From Streptomyces microflavus (GTDB lineage: Bacteria > Actinomycetota > Actinomycetes > Streptomycetales > Streptomycetaceae), in contig NZ_BMUG01000001.1 in NCBI RefSeq assembly GCF_014650075.1, forward strand, positions 386,710-450,709: a DNA stretch of 64,000 nt, in the 5' to 3' direction. Positions 32,356 through 43,255 of this stretch are shown here, one piece after another; the first letter of the stretch is position 1, and each line of letters starts with the position of its first letter. The notes under the pieces are model-generated. The model did no database searches and was not told where the DNA came from. It worked only from the letters and a program-made list of their open reading frames with translations. The position numbers and the translations under genes were made by a program.

Positions 32356-34964
32356 GGCGGGACCGGGCACTGTCCGTCGAGGCCGGCGGCGAGGCCGCCG
32401 TAGCCGTCGGAGGGGACAACGTGGCGCCCGTCATCACGAATCCGGTCGTGAACAACACCCTCAACCTCCATGTTCTTCGCGAGGAACCCACCCTGGTCTC
32501 GCGCGCTCGGAATCTGCCGCCCGGAGTGCCCGACTTCACCGGTCGTGTCGCCGAGATCGAGGTGATCGAGCGTGAGGTGCTGGACGGCAGGAAGGGCCAA
32601 CGCTCCGTGACGGCAGTGGTGACCGGGAAGCCCGGGGTCGGGAAGACCTGCCTCGCTGTTCATCTTGCCCATCGGATGGGGATGACCTACGAGGATGGGG
32701 AGCTCTATGCCGATCTGCGTGGCGTTGATGATCGGCCGGCGGCCTCGGAAGAGATCATGGCTCGTTTCATGCAGGCGCTGGGCGTTCCTGAGAAAGAAAT
32801 TCCTGGTGATCCGGCCCTCCGCCTGGACGCCTACCGGAAAACGGTCACGGGCCGTTCCCTGCTGATAATCCTCGACAACGCTGCCGACGAAAAGCAGGTT
32901 CGTCCGCTGCTCCCGCCCAGTGCTGGGGCCCTGGTACTGGTGACGAGCCGGAACAGGCTGATGGGCCTGGAATCCGTCCACCGCTGTGATCTTGAAACCT
33001 TTCCCATCTCGACATCGCTCGATTTCATGAGGAAGGTGGTCGGTGACGAGGTTGTCGACCGGGAGCCACACGATGCGCAGCGCGTTGCCGAGTTCTGTGG
33101 GCACCTCCCCCTCGCCCTGCGGATCGCCGCGATCCGGATGCATTCCACACGTAACATGAGGTTGTCGGACCTTGCTCGGGAGTTGGGTGATGAGCGTGAG
33201 CGAATCGAAGCGCTGAGAGTCGGTGACCTGGCGGTCCGGGCGGCGTTCAATCTTTCCTACCGAAAAATGGGGAAGGGGGCCCGGAACGCTTTCAAGAGAC
33301 TCGCTCACGTGCCGGGTGCCGATTTCGGTGCGGGCATCTGCTCGGCCGTGACCGGGTTTGAGGTTCGACAGGCATCCAGGATGTTGCAGAAGCTGTCGGA
33401 GGCGAACCTTGTCGAGCAGACAGAGGTGCCGGGAAGGTTCAGGTTTCACGACCTACTGAAAGTATTTTCGCGGGAGAAGATGGAGAAGGACCCGGCCGAC
33501 CGAAACCAGGATGACCGGCGACGTATGTTCCTCTGGCTTCAAAATTCGGCGCTGAAGGCTCAGTTCACTCTGGGGGGCGTGTTCGCGATTGAAGTTCCGG
33601 ACGATGGAAGTGCGAAGATCGACTCTATCGAAACCGCGGCATCTTGGGTGGAGTCGGAATTTCCCAACGCGGTGGCGGGCTTGGGTGTGGTTGAAGCGTA
33701 CGAATCTCCCGAACATGTGGTACGCCTGGCTCTGGCGCTGTCCGGTATTTGCGAAACAGTGGGTCACTGGAGCGAGTGGGAGACGGTTATCGATGCTGGG
33801 GCACGGGCTGCTCAAAAGGTCGATGAGCAGGCTGTGGCTCTCGTGTTCCTGACTGCTCGAGCAAACTTGTCCCGTTACCGCAGGGAGTTTTCCCAGGCTC
33901 TGACCTGTGCCGAAGAGATCTACGCAGCGGCGCGCGCGTGCAATCAGCCTGGTCTTTTGGCCGGCGCAGCCAATCTTCTTGGATGCCTGAAGATGGACGT
34001 CGGTCAGACTGATGAGGCTATTCCTCTTCTGAGGGAAAGCTTGTCGATCTACGAGAAGCTCGACTTCAAGCATGAGGTGGGAAAGGTCCTGTACAACCTC
34101 GGGACAATTCACCGGGCTGCCGGTGAGATGGAGAAGGCCATCGAATACTTCGAGAGGGACCTGGCCGTCTGTATCGACACAGCGGACGAATCAGGGGCTG
34201 CGGAGACGCTCAACACCTTGGCCCTGGCACACGCCGAGATGGGGCGGCTGCAGAAGGCCGAAGAGCTCCAGAAGCAAGCATTGGAGAAGTTCTCGAAGAT
34301 CCGCAACCAGCACAAGATCAGTATGGTCACCAATGATCTTGCCATCACCCTTCGGCGTCAAGGTCGCATCGAAGAGGCTCTGGCCCTTCATCTGAGGGAC
34401 GCTGAGATCTGCCGTGATGTCATGAATCTTTCGGGAGAGGCGCTCGCCCACAGCAATGCTGCCGAGGTTCTTCACCGCCTCGGCAGGAATAGCGAGGCGG
34501 TGGAGTACTCGACGGCGGCTCGAGCCGTCTTCGCTCAACTCGGTGACGGTCAGAGGCTGGCCAAGGCCATGATCTCCCACATTCCCCTCCTGTTCGAGGA
34601 CGGAAGAATTGAGGAGGCGGTAGAAGGTGCGGCCGCCGCGATCGAAGCGCTGAAGCTCTTCGGGGACGTGAAGGACGTTGCCTCCACGCATCAAGTGCTG
34701 GCCCGTGAATACGGGGTCATGGAGAACTGGGACGAGTCCCTCCGGCATGCCATGGAGTCGTTGGAGGTCGGCGGTACCGCCCTGACTCCGTATGTACGGG
34801 TGGTGAGCTGTGGCATGGCTCTGCGGGCCGCCTCCCAGCTTGGACGGGAAGCGCAAGCCGCGCATTGCGTGGGGGTCCTCCGAGAGGCTTTCGTGGCCGA
34901 CCCCTCCCTTCGCGGGGCGTTCGCCAAGACTTTCGAGGAAGAGGCTGGAGTGTTCGCATTGTGA
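32352..34964 (+). CDS. STAND-class NTPase (NB-ARC) with TPR sensor domain
   Basis: An 870-residue signal-transducing NTPase. Residues 9-33 carry the repeat shared with the upstream membrane protein. The NB-ARC module (about 60-380) has Walker A GKPGVGKT (92-99), Walker B SLLIILDN (169-176), the sensor-like LVTSRNRL (197-204), a GLPL-like HLPLALRIAA and a winged-helix segment with RFRFHDLLKVF. TPR repeats fill about 440-860. The order (adaptor, NTPase switch, repeat sensor) is that of bacterial NLR-like immune proteins. It lacks the N-terminal DNA-binding/BTAD domains of AfsR/SARP regulators, so transcription control is unlikely. Codon usage has many A/T third positions, unlike the flanks, indicating horizontal acquisition. 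Defence function is inference. Confidence 0.85.
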   Translation: MRRDRALSVEAGGEAAVAVGGDNVAPVITNPVVNNTLNLHVLREEPTLVSRARNLPPGVPDFTGRVAEIEVIEREVLDGRKGQRSVTAVVTGKPGVGKTCLAVHLAHRMGMTYEDGELYADLRGVDDRPAASEEIMARFMQALGVPEKEIPGDPALRLDAYRKTVTGRSLLIILDNAADEKQVRPLLPPSAGALVLVTSRNRLMGLESVHRCDLETFPISTSLDFMRKVVGDEVVDREPHDAQRVAEFCGHLPLALRIAAIRMHSTRNMRLSDLARELGDERERIEALRVGDLAVRAAFNLSYRKMGKGARNAFKRLAHVPGADFGAGICSAVTGFEVRQASRMLQKLSEANLVEQTEVPGRFRFHDLLKVFSREKMEKDPADRNQDDRRRMFLWLQNSALKAQFTLGGVFAIEVPDDGSAKIDSIETAASWVESEFPNAVAGLGVVEAYESPEHVVRLALALSGICETVGHWSEWETVIDAGARAAQKVDEQAVALVFLTARANLSRYRREFSQALTCAEEIYAAARACNQPGLLAGAANLLGCLKMDVGQTDEAIPLLRESLSIYEKLDFKHEVGKVLYNLGTIHRAAGEMEKAIEYFERDLAVCIDTADESGAAETLNTLALAHAEMGRLQKAEELQKQALEKFSKIRNQHKISMVTNDLAITLRRQGRIEEALALHLRDAEICRDVMNLSGEALAHSNAAEVLHRLGRNSEAVEYSTAARAVFAQLGDGQRLAKAMISHIPLLFEDGRIEEAVEGAAAAIEALKLFGDVKDVASTHQVLAREYGVMENWDESLRHAMESLEVGGTALTPYVRVVSCGMALRAASQLGREAQAAHCVGVLREAFVADPSLRGAFAKTFEEEAGVFAL

Positions 34965-35032
34965 AGTCTGGCGTCGCCGCTTGCTTACGCCGCCACTACG
35001 CCACACCCCGCTAACCTGCCCCGACCAGCGAA

Positions 35033-35057
35033 AAGGCCCTCCGGTGCGGAGGGCCTT
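35033..35057 (-). terminator. Terminator downstream of tRNA-Arg
   Basis: An 11-bp perfect stem (35033-35043 with 35047-35057) and a 3-nt loop. Read on the minus strand, it is followed by a T-run (complement of AAAA at 35031-35034), as expected for the end of the tRNA-Arg transcript. It may also stop the convergent STAND operon. Confidence 0.8.
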
Positions 35058-35075
35058 ACGGTCGTGCGGGCGGTG

Positions 35076-35148
35076 CGCCCCCGGCAGGACTCGAACCTGC
35101 GGCCAAGCGCTTAGAAGGCGCCTGCTCTATCCACTGAGCTACGGGGGC
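35076..35148 (-). tRNA. tRNA-Arg, anticodon UCU
   Basis: A complete 73-nt cloverleaf. The acceptor stem GCCCCCG pairs with CGGGGGC, the D-arm is GCTCAGTGGATAGAGC, the anticodon loop is CTTCTAA (anticodon TCT, reading AGA/AGG) and the T-arm is GCAGGTTCGAGTCCTGC. The 3' CCA is not encoded. AGA/AGG are rare codons in this genome. It borders the low-GC STAND island, and tRNA genes are common integration sites, but I see no duplicated 3' end. Confidence 0.95.
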
Positions 35149-35455
35149 CGGGAGTCCTGATCGGGTGGTTCCGTGGCCGTGCCGGGACAAGGATAGGGCT
35201 CCGATCGCCTGGACCCGGTTGCTTCACCTGCGTGGCACGATGTGGAGGTTCGGTGAAGCGAACCGATAATCGCAGGTGGGTGCGGATCCCGCACCGCTTT
35301 TCGCGCCCTGCGGCCCGGGTGTTGTGCACTCGTTATGCCTGCGCCCCACTCGTCCCCTCTGTCCCGACTCTGTCCAGAGGGTGGAACCGCCGCGCAGAGG
35401 GGCCTATACGCTTCAAAAAGGCGCCAAAATTGGGCATTCTTCGCATGTGGTGACC
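35149..35455. other. Intergenic region before the GTPase operon
   Basis: About 300 bp without a convincing gene. It holds the tRNA-Arg promoter on the minus strand and the GTPase operon promoter on the plus strand. The last 50 bases are A-rich for this genome (runs AAAAAG and AAAAT near 35415-35430), which fits a promoter, but no clear -35/-10 pair was found. The stretch around 35273-35300 resembles a degraded tRNA T-arm. Confidence 0.5.
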
Positions 35456-37099
35456 ATGGACGTACGGCCTCAGCTCATCGACGCACTTTCCGCCCTGCGC
35501 GACCGTGTCGCCGCCGTGCGTCTTCCACTCCCGCTGCCGGGGGCCGAACGCGCCCGGCAGACGAGGGTCGAACTCCTCGCACAGCTCGACGACTACCTCC
35601 TGCCCCGGCTCAAGGACCCCGAGGCCCCGCTCCTCGCCGTGATCGGCGGATCCACCGGGGCGGGGAAGTCCACGCTGGTCAACTCGCTGGTGGGGTGCCG
35701 GGTCAGCGAGGCCGGGGTGCTGCGGCCCACCACCCGCACCCCGGTGCTGGTCTGTCACCCCGACGACCACCACTGGTTCGCCGGCGTACGGGTGCTCCCG
35801 CAGCTCACCCGTATCTGGCTGCCGCCGGGTCAGGCCCGGGACCCCGACGGGCTCGACGACCTCGGCCCCGGCGCGGACGACGAGGGGAACGTGCTGCGGG
35901 TCGAGACCGCGGTCAGCCTGCCCCGCGGGCTCGCCATCCTCGACGCCCCCGACATCGACTCGCTCGTCGTACGCAACCGGGTCCTGGCCGCCGAACTCAT
36001 CTGCGCCGCCGATGTCTGGGTGATGGTCACCACCGCCTCCCGGTACGCCGACGCGGTGCCCTGGTACCTGCTGCGTACGGCGAAGGAGTACGACGCGGCC
36101 CTCGTCACCGTCCTCGACCGGGTCCCCCACCAGGTGATCGCCGAGGTCTCCCGGCAGTACGCGGCGCTCCTGACCCGCGCCGGGCTCGGGGACGTACCCC
36201 GCTTCACCATCCCCGAGCTCCCCGAATCCGCGGGCGGCGGCAGCGGACTGCTCCCCACCACCGCCGTCGCCCCGCTGCGCGCCTGGCTCACCCACCGGGC
36301 CCAGGACCCCGCCGCCCGGCAGCAGGCGGTGGGGCGCACCGCGTCCGGGCTCATCGAATCGCTGAACGTACGGATCCCCGAGCTGGCCGGCGCGGTCGCC
36401 GCGCAGTACGCGGCGTCCGTACGGCTCACCGGCGTGGTCCAGGACGCCTACGGCAAGGAGGCCGCCCGGATCCGCCGCAGGCTCCAGAGCGGAGCGGTCC
36501 TCTCCGGCGACGCCCGGACCCGGTGGCGCGGCTACCCCCTCTACAGCGCACCCGGCGAACTCCTCGAAGCGCTGGTCGACAGCCTGATCGCCCTGCTCCA
36601 GTGCGCCGCGTCCGCCGCCGACGAGCAGATCCGTACGCAGTGGGGCCGCGAGCCCGCCGCCGGAGTCTTCCGGTTCGAGGGCGCCGGGCGGGAAGCCGGG
36701 GGATGGGGGCCGGCCGAGGACATCGAGGGCCGGATCGCGGTGGCCGTACGGCGGTGGCGGCGGGTCCTGGAGGAGCTCGCCGAGGAAGAGGTGCGCCAGC
36801 TCGAACGCAGCGTGGCGCCCGACCCCGAGACCGTCGCCGCCCTCCTCGCGGCGGCCCTGCTCGGCGGCCGGCGGGCCCGGGCGGCGGGGGAGCAGCTCGC
36901 CGAACGCATCGGCGCCCAGGGCGCGCTGCGCCTGAGGGACAAGGGCGGCGAACTCCTGACGACCTATCTCGACCAGGTACTCGGCGGCGAACGCGAGCGC
37001 AGGCTCGCCCCGCTCGACGCACTCGACGTCGCCCCCGAACCGCAGGCCGAACTGATCGCCGCGCTTTCCGTACTGCAGAAGGAGAGGTGGCAGCGATGA
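35456..37099 (+). CDS. Dynamin-like/YfjP-type GTPase, soluble partner
   Basis: A 547-residue large GTPase. The G1/P-loop is [16 protein letters not shown] (about residues 63-78), the switch region includes [10 protein letters not shown]3 is [10 protein letters not shown] and a G4-like stretch is [10 protein letters not shown]. The C-terminal half is helical with charged segments and no clear membrane helix. It overlaps the next GTPase gene by 4 nt. The pair (one peripheral, one with two TM helices) resembles the paired dynamin-like proteins DynA/DynB that support sporulation septa in Streptomyces, but I cannot confirm orthology. The start is ATG 35456; GTGs at 35447 and 35450 are also possible. 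Confidence 0.83.
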   Translation: MDVRPQLIDALSALRDRVAAVRLPLPLPGAERARQTRVELLAQLDDYLLPRLKDPEAPLLAVIGGSTGAGKSTLVNSLVGCRVSEAGVLRPTTRTPVLVCHPDDHHWFAGVRVLPQLTRIWLPPGQARDPDGLDDLGPGADDEGNVLRVETAVSLPRGLAILDAPDIDSLVVRNRVLAAELICAADVWVMVTTASRYADAVPWYLLRTAKEYDAALVTVLDRVPHQVIAEVSRQYAALLTRAGLGDVPRFTIPELPESAGGGSGLLPTTAVAPLRAWLTHRAQDPAARQQAVGRTASGLIESLNVRIPELAGAVAAQYAASVRLTGVVQDAYGKEAARIRRRLQSGAVLSGDARTRWRGYPLYSAPGELLEALVDSLIALLQCAASAADEQIRTQWGREPAAGVFRFEGAGREAGGWGPAEDIEGRIAVAVRRWRRVLEELAEEEVRQLERSVAPDPETVAALLAAALLGGRRARAAGEQLAERIGAQGALRLRDKGGELLTTYLDQVLGGERERRLAPLDALDVAPEPQAELIAALSVLQKERWQR

Positions 37100-39060
37100 C
37101 CGCCGTCACGGACGAGGACCAGGGCAACGGCACGACGGAGACCGGCGAACGGAAGGAGAAGGAGGCGCGGGGCAAGGACGGCCGCTGGGACGACGGGCTC
37201 ATCGCACGGCGCGCCGCGGCGGCCGACGCCCGCAGCGGCGATTCCGGAACCGGAGACTCCCGTACGGAGAAGAGTTCCACGGACTCCGCCGACTCACCCG
37301 ACTCCGTCGGCTCCCCTCCCGACGAGGACGACGTACGGCCGCAGGTCGAGGCGTACGGGCCCTCCGACGGCCCCCTGCCGACCCGGCTCGACGCCCTGCG
37401 CGAACTCGTCGGCCTCTCCCGCGCCCGGCTCGACCGGGACACCCTCGCCGAGGCCGGACGCGTACTGGACGAGGCCGCCGCCCGGCAGCGGCTCTCCTCC
37501 CGGCACACGGTCGTCGCCATCGCGGGGGCCACCGGGAGCGGCAAGTCGACCCTGTTCAACGCCCTGTCCGGGGCGCAGATCTCCGACACCGGGCTGCGCC
37601 GCCCCACCACCTCCCAGCCCATCGCGTGCAGCTGGACCGACGGGGCCGCCGGCCTGCTCGACCGCCTCGCGATCCCCGGCAGGCTGCGCCGCAGGCCGCA
37701 CCCCGGACCCGCCGCCTTCGACGAGGCGCTCCAGGGGCTCGTCCTGGTCGACCTGCCGGACCACGACTCCGCCGCGACAGCCCACCGGGACCAGGTGGAC
37801 CGGGTGCTGGCGCTGGTCGACGCGGTGATCTGGGTCGTCGACCCGGAGAAGTACGCCGACGCCGCCCTGCACGAGCGCTATCTGCGCCCCCTGGCCGGGC
37901 ACGCGGAGGTCACCTTCGTCGTCCTCAACCAGATCGACCGGCTGCCCGGCGAGGCCGCCGACCTCGTGCTCGACGACCTTCGCCGGCTCCTGGACGAGGA
38001 CGGCATGGCGCTCGGCGAGCACGGCGAACCCGGCGCCACCGTCATGTCCCTGTCCGCGCTGACCGGCGACGGGGTGCCCGAACTGCGCGAGATGGTCGGC
38101 CGGTTCGTCCAGGACCGCACGGCCGCCACCCGCCGCCTCTCCGCCGACGTGGACGCGGCGGCGGCGCGGCTGCGCCCCGTGTACGTGGCTGAGGGGCGGC
38201 CCGGACTCGGTGAGCGGGCCCGCGAGGAGTTCACCGACCGGCTGGCCGAGGCCGTCGGAGCGGCCGCCGCCGGGGAGGCCGCCGAGCGGGAGTGGCGCAG
38301 GAACGCCGGGCGCGCCTGCGGGACGCCGTGGCTGCGGCTGTGGCGCTGGTACGAGTCCCGGGGGCTGCCGGGCAGCCTGGACCGGATGGGCCAGGCGCTC
38401 GCCCCGCCCGAGGAGGAGCTGACGGCCCGGCAGCGCGTGGAGCAGGCGGTCCGGATCGTCGCGGACGACGCCGCCGACGGACTGCCCGCACCCTGGGCGC
38501 AGGCGGTGCGCGAGGCGGCGTTCAGCGGGGCGAAGGGGCTGCCGGAGGCGCTGGACGAGCTGGCGGCCGCGGGGGGCGTTTCCGCCAAGGACCCGGGCAA
38601 GGCGGCGGGCGCTTCGGCCGGTGCCGGGCGGGGCGGTGTAAAGGCGGGCCGGGGTCCGGTCACCGGCCCCGCGTTCGGCGGGCGGCCGGCCAAACCGCCC
38701 AGGCCGAAGTGGTGGCCCGCCGCGGTGCTGGCCCAGGTGTCCATGACGCTGCTTCAGATCTTCGGCGGTCTGTGGCTGCTCGGCCAGATCGTCGGGATCC
38801 TGGAACCGGGGCTCGTCACCCCCGCCCTGATCATGCTGGCCGGAGTCGTCGGCGGGCCGCTGGTGGAGTGGTCCTGTGCGGCGGCGATCCGGGGCCCCGC
38901 CCGGCGCTACGGGCAGGACGCCGAACGCCGGCTGCGCGAGGCGGCGGCCGGATGCGGCCGGGCCAGGGTCCTGGACCCGGTCTCGGCGGAGCTGGTGCGG
39001 TACCGGGAGGTGCGGGAGCGGTATGCGGCGGTGACGGAGTTTTCCACAACCGGCCAGTAG
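37096..39060 (+). CDS. Dynamin-like/YfjP-family GTPase with two C-terminal membrane helices
   Basis: A 654-residue GTPase. The first about 95 residues are acidic, Ser/Asp-rich and probably disordered. The G domain (about 130-345) has G1 [18 protein letters not shown], a switch motif [11 protein letters not shown]3 LVDLPDHDS and G4 LNQIDRLPG (NQID in place of NKxD). A long helical region, a Gly/Ala-rich linker (about 495-530) and two hydrophobic helices follow (about 537-560 and 572-596). It overlaps the previous GTPase and likely forms a membrane-bound hetero-complex with it. The neighbouring ssb gene is on the same strand but 130 nt away. Confidence 0.86.
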   Translation: MTAVTDEDQGNGTTETGERKEKEARGKDGRWDDGLIARRAAAADARSGDSGTGDSRTEKSSTDSADSPDSVGSPPDEDDVRPQVEAYGPSDGPLPTRLDALRELVGLSRARLDRDTLAEAGRVLDEAAARQRLSSRHTVVAIAGATGSGKSTLFNALSGAQISDTGLRRPTTSQPIACSWTDGAAGLLDRLAIPGRLRRRPHPGPAAFDEALQGLVLVDLPDHDSAATAHRDQVDRVLALVDAVIWVVDPEKYADAALHERYLRPLAGHAEVTFVVLNQIDRLPGEAADLVLDDLRRLLDEDGMALGEHGEPGATVMSLSALTGDGVPELREMVGRFVQDRTAATRRLSADVDAAAARLRPVYVAEGRPGLGERAREEFTDRLAEAVGAAAAGEAAEREWRRNAGRACGTPWLRLWRWYESRGLPGSLDRMGQALAPPEEELTARQRVEQAVRIVADDAADGLPAPWAQAVREAAFSGAKGLPEALDELAAAGGVSAKDPGKAAGASAGAGRGGVKAGRGPVTGPAFGGRPAKPPRPKWWPAAVLAQVSMTLLQIFGGLWLLGQIVGILEPGLVTPALIMLAGVVGGPLVEWSCAAAIRGPARRYGQDAERRLREAAAGCGRARVLDPVSAELVRYREVRERYAAVTEFSTTGQ

Positions 39061-39098
39061 TCCACAGGCTCCCGCGCCATTCGCTTCCGGCGTCCACC

Positions 39099-39134
39099 AT
39101 GAAGTCAGCACACCGGATGAAGTCAGCACACCGG
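39099..39134. repeat. Perfect 18-bp tandem duplication upstream of ssb
   Basis: ATGAAGTCAGCACACCGG occurs twice head to tail (39099-39116, 39117-39134) with no mismatch. Degenerate CGGAACGAC repeats follow. It lies in the leader region 60 nt before the ssb start. Confidence 0.9.
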
Positions 39135-39192
39135 TGGACGGAACGACCGGAACGACCGGTACGGCGGGAACGAAGGAATACGGGGGCGGAAA

Positions 39193-39666
39193 ATGAACGA
39201 GACGATGGTGACGCTGGTGGGAAACGCCGCCACGGCGGTGGAGTTCCGCGAGACGGCGACGGGGGGAATGGCGCGATTCCGCTTTGCCGTGACACCGCGG
39301 CGCCGGGACCGCGAGACGCAGCTCTGGACGGACGGACCCACCAGCTTCTACACGGTCTGGGCCTGGCGGACGCTGGCGGCGAATCTGGCCGGTTCGGTGG
39401 GGATCGGGGAACCCCTCGTGGTGCACGGCCGGTTGAAGGTCCGCGACGAGGAACAGGACGGCGGGCGAAGGACGTTCGTGGACCTCGAGGCGGTCGCGGT
39501 GGGCCACGACCTGAGCCGGGGTACCGCCGCCTTCCGGCGGGTCGTCAGGACCGAACCCGCGCTGACACCGCCGTCGCACCACGGGCCTGACGGCGGGTCG
39601 GAAGGAGCGCCTGGCGGCACCACGGACGTGTCCTTCGCCGTGCGGGAAAAGGTGGCGGTGTCCTGA
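39193..39666 (+). CDS. ssbB: Single-stranded DNA-binding protein, SsbB-type paralogue
   Basis: A 157-residue SSB with one OB fold (about 4-112): MVTLVGNAATAVEFRETATG at the start and SFYTVWAWRTLAANLAGSV at the core. The C-terminus ends REKVAVS and lacks the acidic DDDIPF-type tip that recruits partners in the main SSB. This is the known feature of the SsbB paralogue of Streptomyces, linked to chromosome segregation during sporulation, while SsbA (elsewhere, beside rpsF/rpsR) is essential. The start is ATG 39193, with a weak purine-rich site GGGGGCGGAAA. A perfect 18-bp tandem repeat lies upstream and might affect expression. Confidence 0.88.
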   Translation: MNETMVTLVGNAATAVEFRETATGGMARFRFAVTPRRRDRETQLWTDGPTSFYTVWAWRTLAANLAGSVGIGEPLVVHGRLKVRDEEQDGGRRTFVDLEAVAVGHDLSRGTAAFRRVVRTEPALTPPSHHGPDGGSEGAPGGTTDVSFAVREKVAVS

Positions 39667-39855
39667 AAGGGCTGGCCGGGAGGGGCGCCCCGGGGATAAC
39701 GATTCCGATTCGGAATGGTTGACCGAGGGCAGTACGGGGGACTGTGGTTCGCCCGGTCCTTAGGATTCCCAGAGCTCATGGGTCACTTGAGTCTGCTGGC
39801 GGGGCATTCCCCACACGCGCACCACGCGCGAGGGCCTCGCCCGGAGGGGAATTCT

Positions 39856-41460
39856 GTGTTTTCTGCGTCTTCTGTGTCCGCTTCGCCGTCCGACGCGAAG
39901 GCGGTGCACGCCGTCCGCGGCAGAGCCGCGCGCATCGGGGAGACCGGCAGAACCGGCCGCGTCGGGGAGGCCGCCGGGGCCGGGCGCACCGGGGAGACCC
40001 GCAGGGCCGGACGGAGGGGGCGCGGCCGGGCCGCCCTCCGCCCGGTGACCGCTCTGCTGCTCTCCGGTCTCGTCACGGCGGCCACCCTCGCCGGGACGGG
40101 CACGGCGGCCGCCGACGACCCGGGCCGGCACCAGGGCGGCGCGGCTGCGGTGCTCGACGGGCTGAAGACCTTCGACAGTGCCGTGCTCCGCATGCCGGGC
40201 GAGAACGGCGCCCCCGACCGTACGCAGGAGCTGCCCGCCGGGCTCTTCGAGATGACCGTGGACGGCGGCGGCAAGCTCAAGACGTACTGCATCGACCTCC
40301 ACAACCCCACCCAGGACCAGGCGAAGTACCTGGAGACCCCCTGGGCCGAGACCTCCCTCGGTGCCAACCGGAACGCCGGGAAGATCCGGTGGATCCTCCA
40401 GCACTCCTACCCCCAGGTCGACGACCTCGCCGCACTGGCCGAGGCGGCGGGCACCGGCCCGCTCACCGAGCGGACCGCCGCCGCGGGCACCCAGGTCGCC
40501 ATCTGGCGCTACTCGGACGACGCCGATGTCACCGCGTCGGACAAGCAGGCGGAGAAGCTCGCCGACTGGCTGCAGAAGCGGGCGCGCAACGTCGCCGAAC
40601 CCCGGGCCTCCCTGACGCTGGAGCCCGCGGCGGTCTCCGGCCGGGCCGGGGAGCGGCTGGGCCCGGTGATCGTCCGTACGGACGCGGACCAGGTCTCCGT
40701 GTCACCCCCGGTGGACGCGGCGGCGAGCGGCATCTCGGTGACGGACGAGAAGGGCGTGCCCGTCACCTCCGCCACCGACGGCGCCCGCCTCTACTTCGCC
40801 GTACCGAAGGGCAGCACCGACGGCTCCGCCTCGCTGACCGTCCAGACGACCACCTCCGTACCGGTCGGCCGGGCGTTCGCCGGGACCACCCGCACCCAGA
40901 CCCAGATCCTGGCCGGCTCCAGCGAGTCCACGGTCTCCGCACGGGCCACCGCCACCTGGGCCGAGACGGGCGCCGCCCCGGCGCTGACCGCCCGGAAGAA
41001 CTGCGCCGCCGGCGGCGTGGACATCACCGCGGCCAACCAGGGGGACGAGCCCTTCACCTTCGAGCTCGGCGGCACCGAGCACACCGTGGCCGCCGGAACC
41101 ACCGAGACGGTGACGATCCCGGTCGCCGAGGACCAGGCGTACGACTTCACCATCACCGGCCCCGGCGGCTTCCGGAAGAACTTCACCGGCGTGCTGGACT
41201 GCGCCACCAGCGGCAGCGTCATCGCGGCCGAGGCCGACCGGCAGAGCGACGACGACACCGGAGTCGGCACTCAGAGCGCCCGCCAGTCCGTCCCCGCCTC
41301 GACCGGCACCACCACCTCCGGCCTGGAGGGCGACCTCGCCGAGACCGGCGGCTCCAGCACCACCCCGATGATCGCGGCCCTCGCCGTCGGCCTCCTCGTC
41401 ATCGGCGGCTGCACCCTGTTCGTCCTGCGCCGGAAGGAAGCGCACCAGCACGCTGAGTAG
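39856..41460 (+). CDS. Sortase-anchored LAETG surface protein with thioester domain
   Basis: A 534-residue cell-wall protein. GTG 39856 has GGAGGGG 6 nt upstream. The first about 60 residues form an unusually long Arg/Gly/Glu-rich n-region before the hydrophobic signal segment (PVTALLLSGLVTAATLAG), with cleavage after AAA. The thioester domain (about 95-255) has the Cys in LKTYCIDLHNP and the Gln in GTQVAIWRYSDD, which in this family form an internal Cys-Gln bond that can attach covalently to surfaces. Two beta-sandwich regions follow, then the sorting signal LAETG (class E sortase), a membrane helix and an RRKE tail. Two hairpins terminate it. Confidence 0.9.
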   Translation: MFSASSVSASPSDAKAVHAVRGRAARIGETGRTGRVGEAAGAGRTGETRRAGRRGRGRAALRPVTALLLSGLVTAATLAGTGTAAADDPGRHQGGAAAVLDGLKTFDSAVLRMPGENGAPDRTQELPAGLFEMTVDGGGKLKTYCIDLHNPTQDQAKYLETPWAETSLGANRNAGKIRWILQHSYPQVDDLAALAEAAGTGPLTERTAAAGTQVAIWRYSDDADVTASDKQAEKLADWLQKRARNVAEPRASLTLEPAAVSGRAGERLGPVIVRTDADQVSVSPPVDAAASGISVTDEKGVPVTSATDGARLYFAVPKGSTDGSASLTVQTTTSVPVGRAFAGTTRTQTQILAGSSESTVSARATATWAETGAAPALTARKNCAAGGVDITAANQGDEPFTFELGGTEHTVAAGTTETVTIPVAEDQAYDFTITGPGGFRKNFTGVLDCATSGSVIAAEADRQSDDDTGVGTQSARQSVPASTGTTTSGLEGDLAETGGSSTTPMIAALAVGLLVIGGCTLFVLRRKEAHQHAE

Positions 41461-41463
41461 TGA

Positions 41464-41523
41464 CCGGTGCGCGACCGTGACGGTCGCGCACCGGCCGATC
41501 CCCGGACGGGTTTCCGTCCGGGG
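41464..41523 (+). terminator. Tandem hairpin terminators
   Basis: Hairpin 1 has a 14-bp perfect stem at 41464-41477/41481-41494 with a 3-nt loop. Hairpin 2 has a 10-bp perfect stem at 41500-41509/41514-41523 with loop GTTT. Together they separate the surface-protein gene from ettA. Confidence 0.8.
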
Positions 41524-41585
41524 ACGGCCGTCAGGCAAGATGGGGTGTATCTGCCCACACCTCTATTGCTGCCGGACGGTTTCTC

Positions 41586-43250
<1,665 letters not shown>

Positions 43251-43255
43251 TCGTC

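Noticed and set aside
32352..34964. AfsR/SARP-type transcription factor
   Set aside because: NB-ARC and TPR domains are similar, but the N-terminal DNA-binding and BTAD domains are absent. The N-terminus instead carries the repeat shared with the membrane protein.
31700..35148. Integrative element with att sites at tRNA-Arg
   Set aside because: No integrase or excisionase gene and no repeat of the tRNA 3' end was found at the other border, so only a compositional island is claimed.
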